From assembly GCA_902594235.1 (NCBI GenBank), contig CACJLJ010000001.1, positions 62,001-126,000 of the forward strand: 64,000 nt of DNA, read 5' to 3'. The notes under the pieces were generated by a model. The model did no database searches. It worked only from the letters and a program-made list of their open reading frames with translations, and had not been told where the DNA came from. Made by a program: the position numbers and the translations under genes. Of the stretch, positions 62,954-64,000 are shown piece after piece; position 1 is the first letter of the stretch, and the number at the start of each line of letters is the position of its first letter. Source of the DNA: an uncultured Pelagibacteraceae bacterium (GTDB taxonomy: Bacteria; Pseudomonadota; Alphaproteobacteria; Pelagibacterales; Pelagibacteraceae).

Positions 62954-64000
62954 TACTAAATACTTTATTAACTTCTTTAACAGTTTTTTTTAAGATTGAT
63001 TTACCCATTATATTTAAATCTAATCTTTTATTCTTTTTATTTGTCAAAAGTTTGTTTGATATGCTCACAAATTTATTGAGATTACTTATTTTATAAGCAA
63101 TTTTCTTTTTATTAAACAGTCTATAAATATCTTTAAAATTTTGAACATAAGGACCATGTAATATGTCAAGACCAAATCTTATTGGTTCTATAGGATTCTG
63201 ACCTCCATGATTAACTAATGAACCACCAATAAACGCAATTTTAGAAATTTTAAAAAATTTCTTAGTTTCACCATACGAATCGACCAAATAAATATCTGTA
63301 TTTTGATTAATTTTTTTATTTGATGATCTCTTAATTATATTTAGTCTAAAAGATTCAAGTTCATTAATTATTTCTTCAGCTCTATCAACGTGTCTGGGAA
63401 TAATGATTGTTAATAAATTTTTATTTTTATTTTTAAGGGTTAAATGAGCTTTTGCAATTATACTTTCTTCACCATAATGGGTGCTTGAAGCACACAAAAT
63501 AAGTCTTTTATTAATTTGTTTTAAAAAAGATTTTTGAAATTTTAAATCGTGCTTACTATGAGACTCACTAAACTTAATATTACCAATTTCATTAATATTT
63601 TTTACTTTTAAATCTTTTAAGAATTTTTTAGTTTCTTTATTCTGTGGATATGCAATATCAATATTATTAAAAATATCTCTTGCAAAATTATGAAATAACC
63701 TCCATCTCGATGAAGATTTAGGAGTAATTCTTGCGTTTAGTAGGAGCAAAGGAACAGAGAATTTTTTAAGTTCTTTGTACATAGATGGCCATATCTCAGA
63801 GTCAATAAAAATTGCAATTTTTGGCTTCCAATATTTAATAAATTTTTTTGTAAAATAAAAAAAATCAATTGGGAAAAACTGATGAATTGTTTTTTTAAAA
63901 ACAAAATTTTTAAAGATTTTGGAAGAACTTAGAGTGGATGTGGTAATCAAAATATGATTAATTTCTTTATTTTTTTCTAGTTCATGAATAAGCGGAACAA
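62934..64000 (-). CDS. waaA: Kdo transferase WaaA, C-terminal part (cut by window edge)
   Basis: The frame is open to the window's right edge; an apparent start at 63950 is a TTG inside the conserved ILITTSTLSS segment, so the true start is outside. At least 355 codons are present. Family motifs are VPLIHELEKNKEI ahead of ILITTST, FIDSEIWPSMYKELKK, LLNARITPKSSSRWR, LCASSTHYGEESIIAKAH, IIPRHVDRAEEI, and IGGSLVNHGGQNPIEPI, as in GT30 enzymes. It adds Kdo to lipid IVA. It leads the lipid A operon with lpxK and the acyltransferase gene. Confidence 0.93.
   Translation of the reverse strand, partial: VPLIHELEKNKEINHILITTSTLSSSKIFKNFVFKKTIHQFFPIDFFYFTKKFIKYWKPKIAIFIDSEIWPSMYKELKKFSVPLLLLNARITPKSSSRWRLFHNFARDIFNNIDIAYPQNKETKKFLKDLKVKNINEIGNIKFSESHSKHDLKFQKSFLKQINKRLILCASSTHYGEESIIAKAHLTLKNKNKNLLTIIIPRHVDRAEEIINELESFRLNIIKRSSNKKINQNTDIYLVDSYGETKKFFKISKIAFIGGSLVNHGGQNPIEPIRFGLDILHGPYVQNFKDIYRLFNKKKIAYKISNLNKFVSISNKLLTNKKNKRLDLNIMGKSILKKTVKEVNKVFSNEIKKT

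Noticed and set aside
63950..63950. Start of waaA inside the window
   Set aside because: The codon is an internal TTG in a conserved motif; the frame continues to the window edge with family-like sequence.

Overview
The window is a strongly AT-rich, very densely coded bacterial chromosome segment with no rRNA, tRNA, insertion sequence, prophage or CRISPR array that I can see. The gene set is alphaproteobacterial: a class I lysyl-tRNA synthetase, an ActR/RegA-type regulator, a ChvG/ChvI-like pair, a DUF3035 (BamF-like) lipoprotein, a DUF2093 protein, and tsaE-amgK-murU next to ahcY. Very short spacers, overlapping genes and low GC point to a streamlined marine lineage of the SAR11/Pelagibacterales type; that placement is an inference from style and content.

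Layout. 1-5.3 kb: an AmpG-like permease (cut by the window edge), TrkH, LysK, PyrD, ribosomal L28 and a YhhQ-type transporter. 5.3-8.4 kb: a polyamine operon on the minus strand (ornithine-decarboxylase-type enzyme, deoxyhypusine-synthase homologue, agmatinase-family enzyme). 8.5-18.9 kb: ActR-like regulator, BioY, DNA polymerase I, ChvI/ChvG, AhcY, TsaE, AmgK, MurU, GpmA. 18.9-26.7 kb: VanZ-like protein, transglycosylase-like lipoprotein, an RND efflux pair, sulfurtransferase, MsrA, EamA transporter and an AlkA-type glycosylase. 26.7-34.9 kb: a purine catabolism locus. It encodes steps from guanine through xanthine and urate to allantoin, plus a phosphoribosyltransferase and a purine permease. 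35-39.5 kb: small lipoprotein, Hsp20 with a heat-shock promoter and possible RNA thermometer, oligopeptidase B, a membrane J-domain protein and a GT9 glycosyltransferase. 39.5-47.7 kb: DapA-superfamily protein, Cfa, a lysine-rich coiled-coil protein, a DCC-family protein, TldD/TldE, a secreted protein and a YczE-like protein. 47.7-52.7 kb: TypA, a sulfotransferase-like protein, a possible 37-aa gene, GroEL/GroES. 52.7-59.1 kb: HAD protein, RibF, IleS, LspA, BamF-like lipoprotein, short Pgi. 59.1-64 kb: RsmD, PurD, DUF2093, LpxL/HtrB-like acyltransferase, LpxK and WaaA (cut by the right edge).

How they work together. The clearest module is purine use: a permease brings bases in, GuaD and XdhAB make urate, and PuuD, UraH and UraD convert it to allantoin. 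The PuuD here lacks the usual C-terminal cytochrome c. A second module is polyamine synthesis, in which the deoxyhypusine-synthase homologue probably makes a triamine. A third is cell-wall recycling (AmpG, AmgK, MurU, a possible transglycosylase). Both chaperone loci carry sigma-32-like promoters with the same 13-nt spacer, and hsp20 also has a ROSE-like leader. Nine convergent gene pairs overlap by 4-23 bp, which leaves no room for conventional terminators between them.
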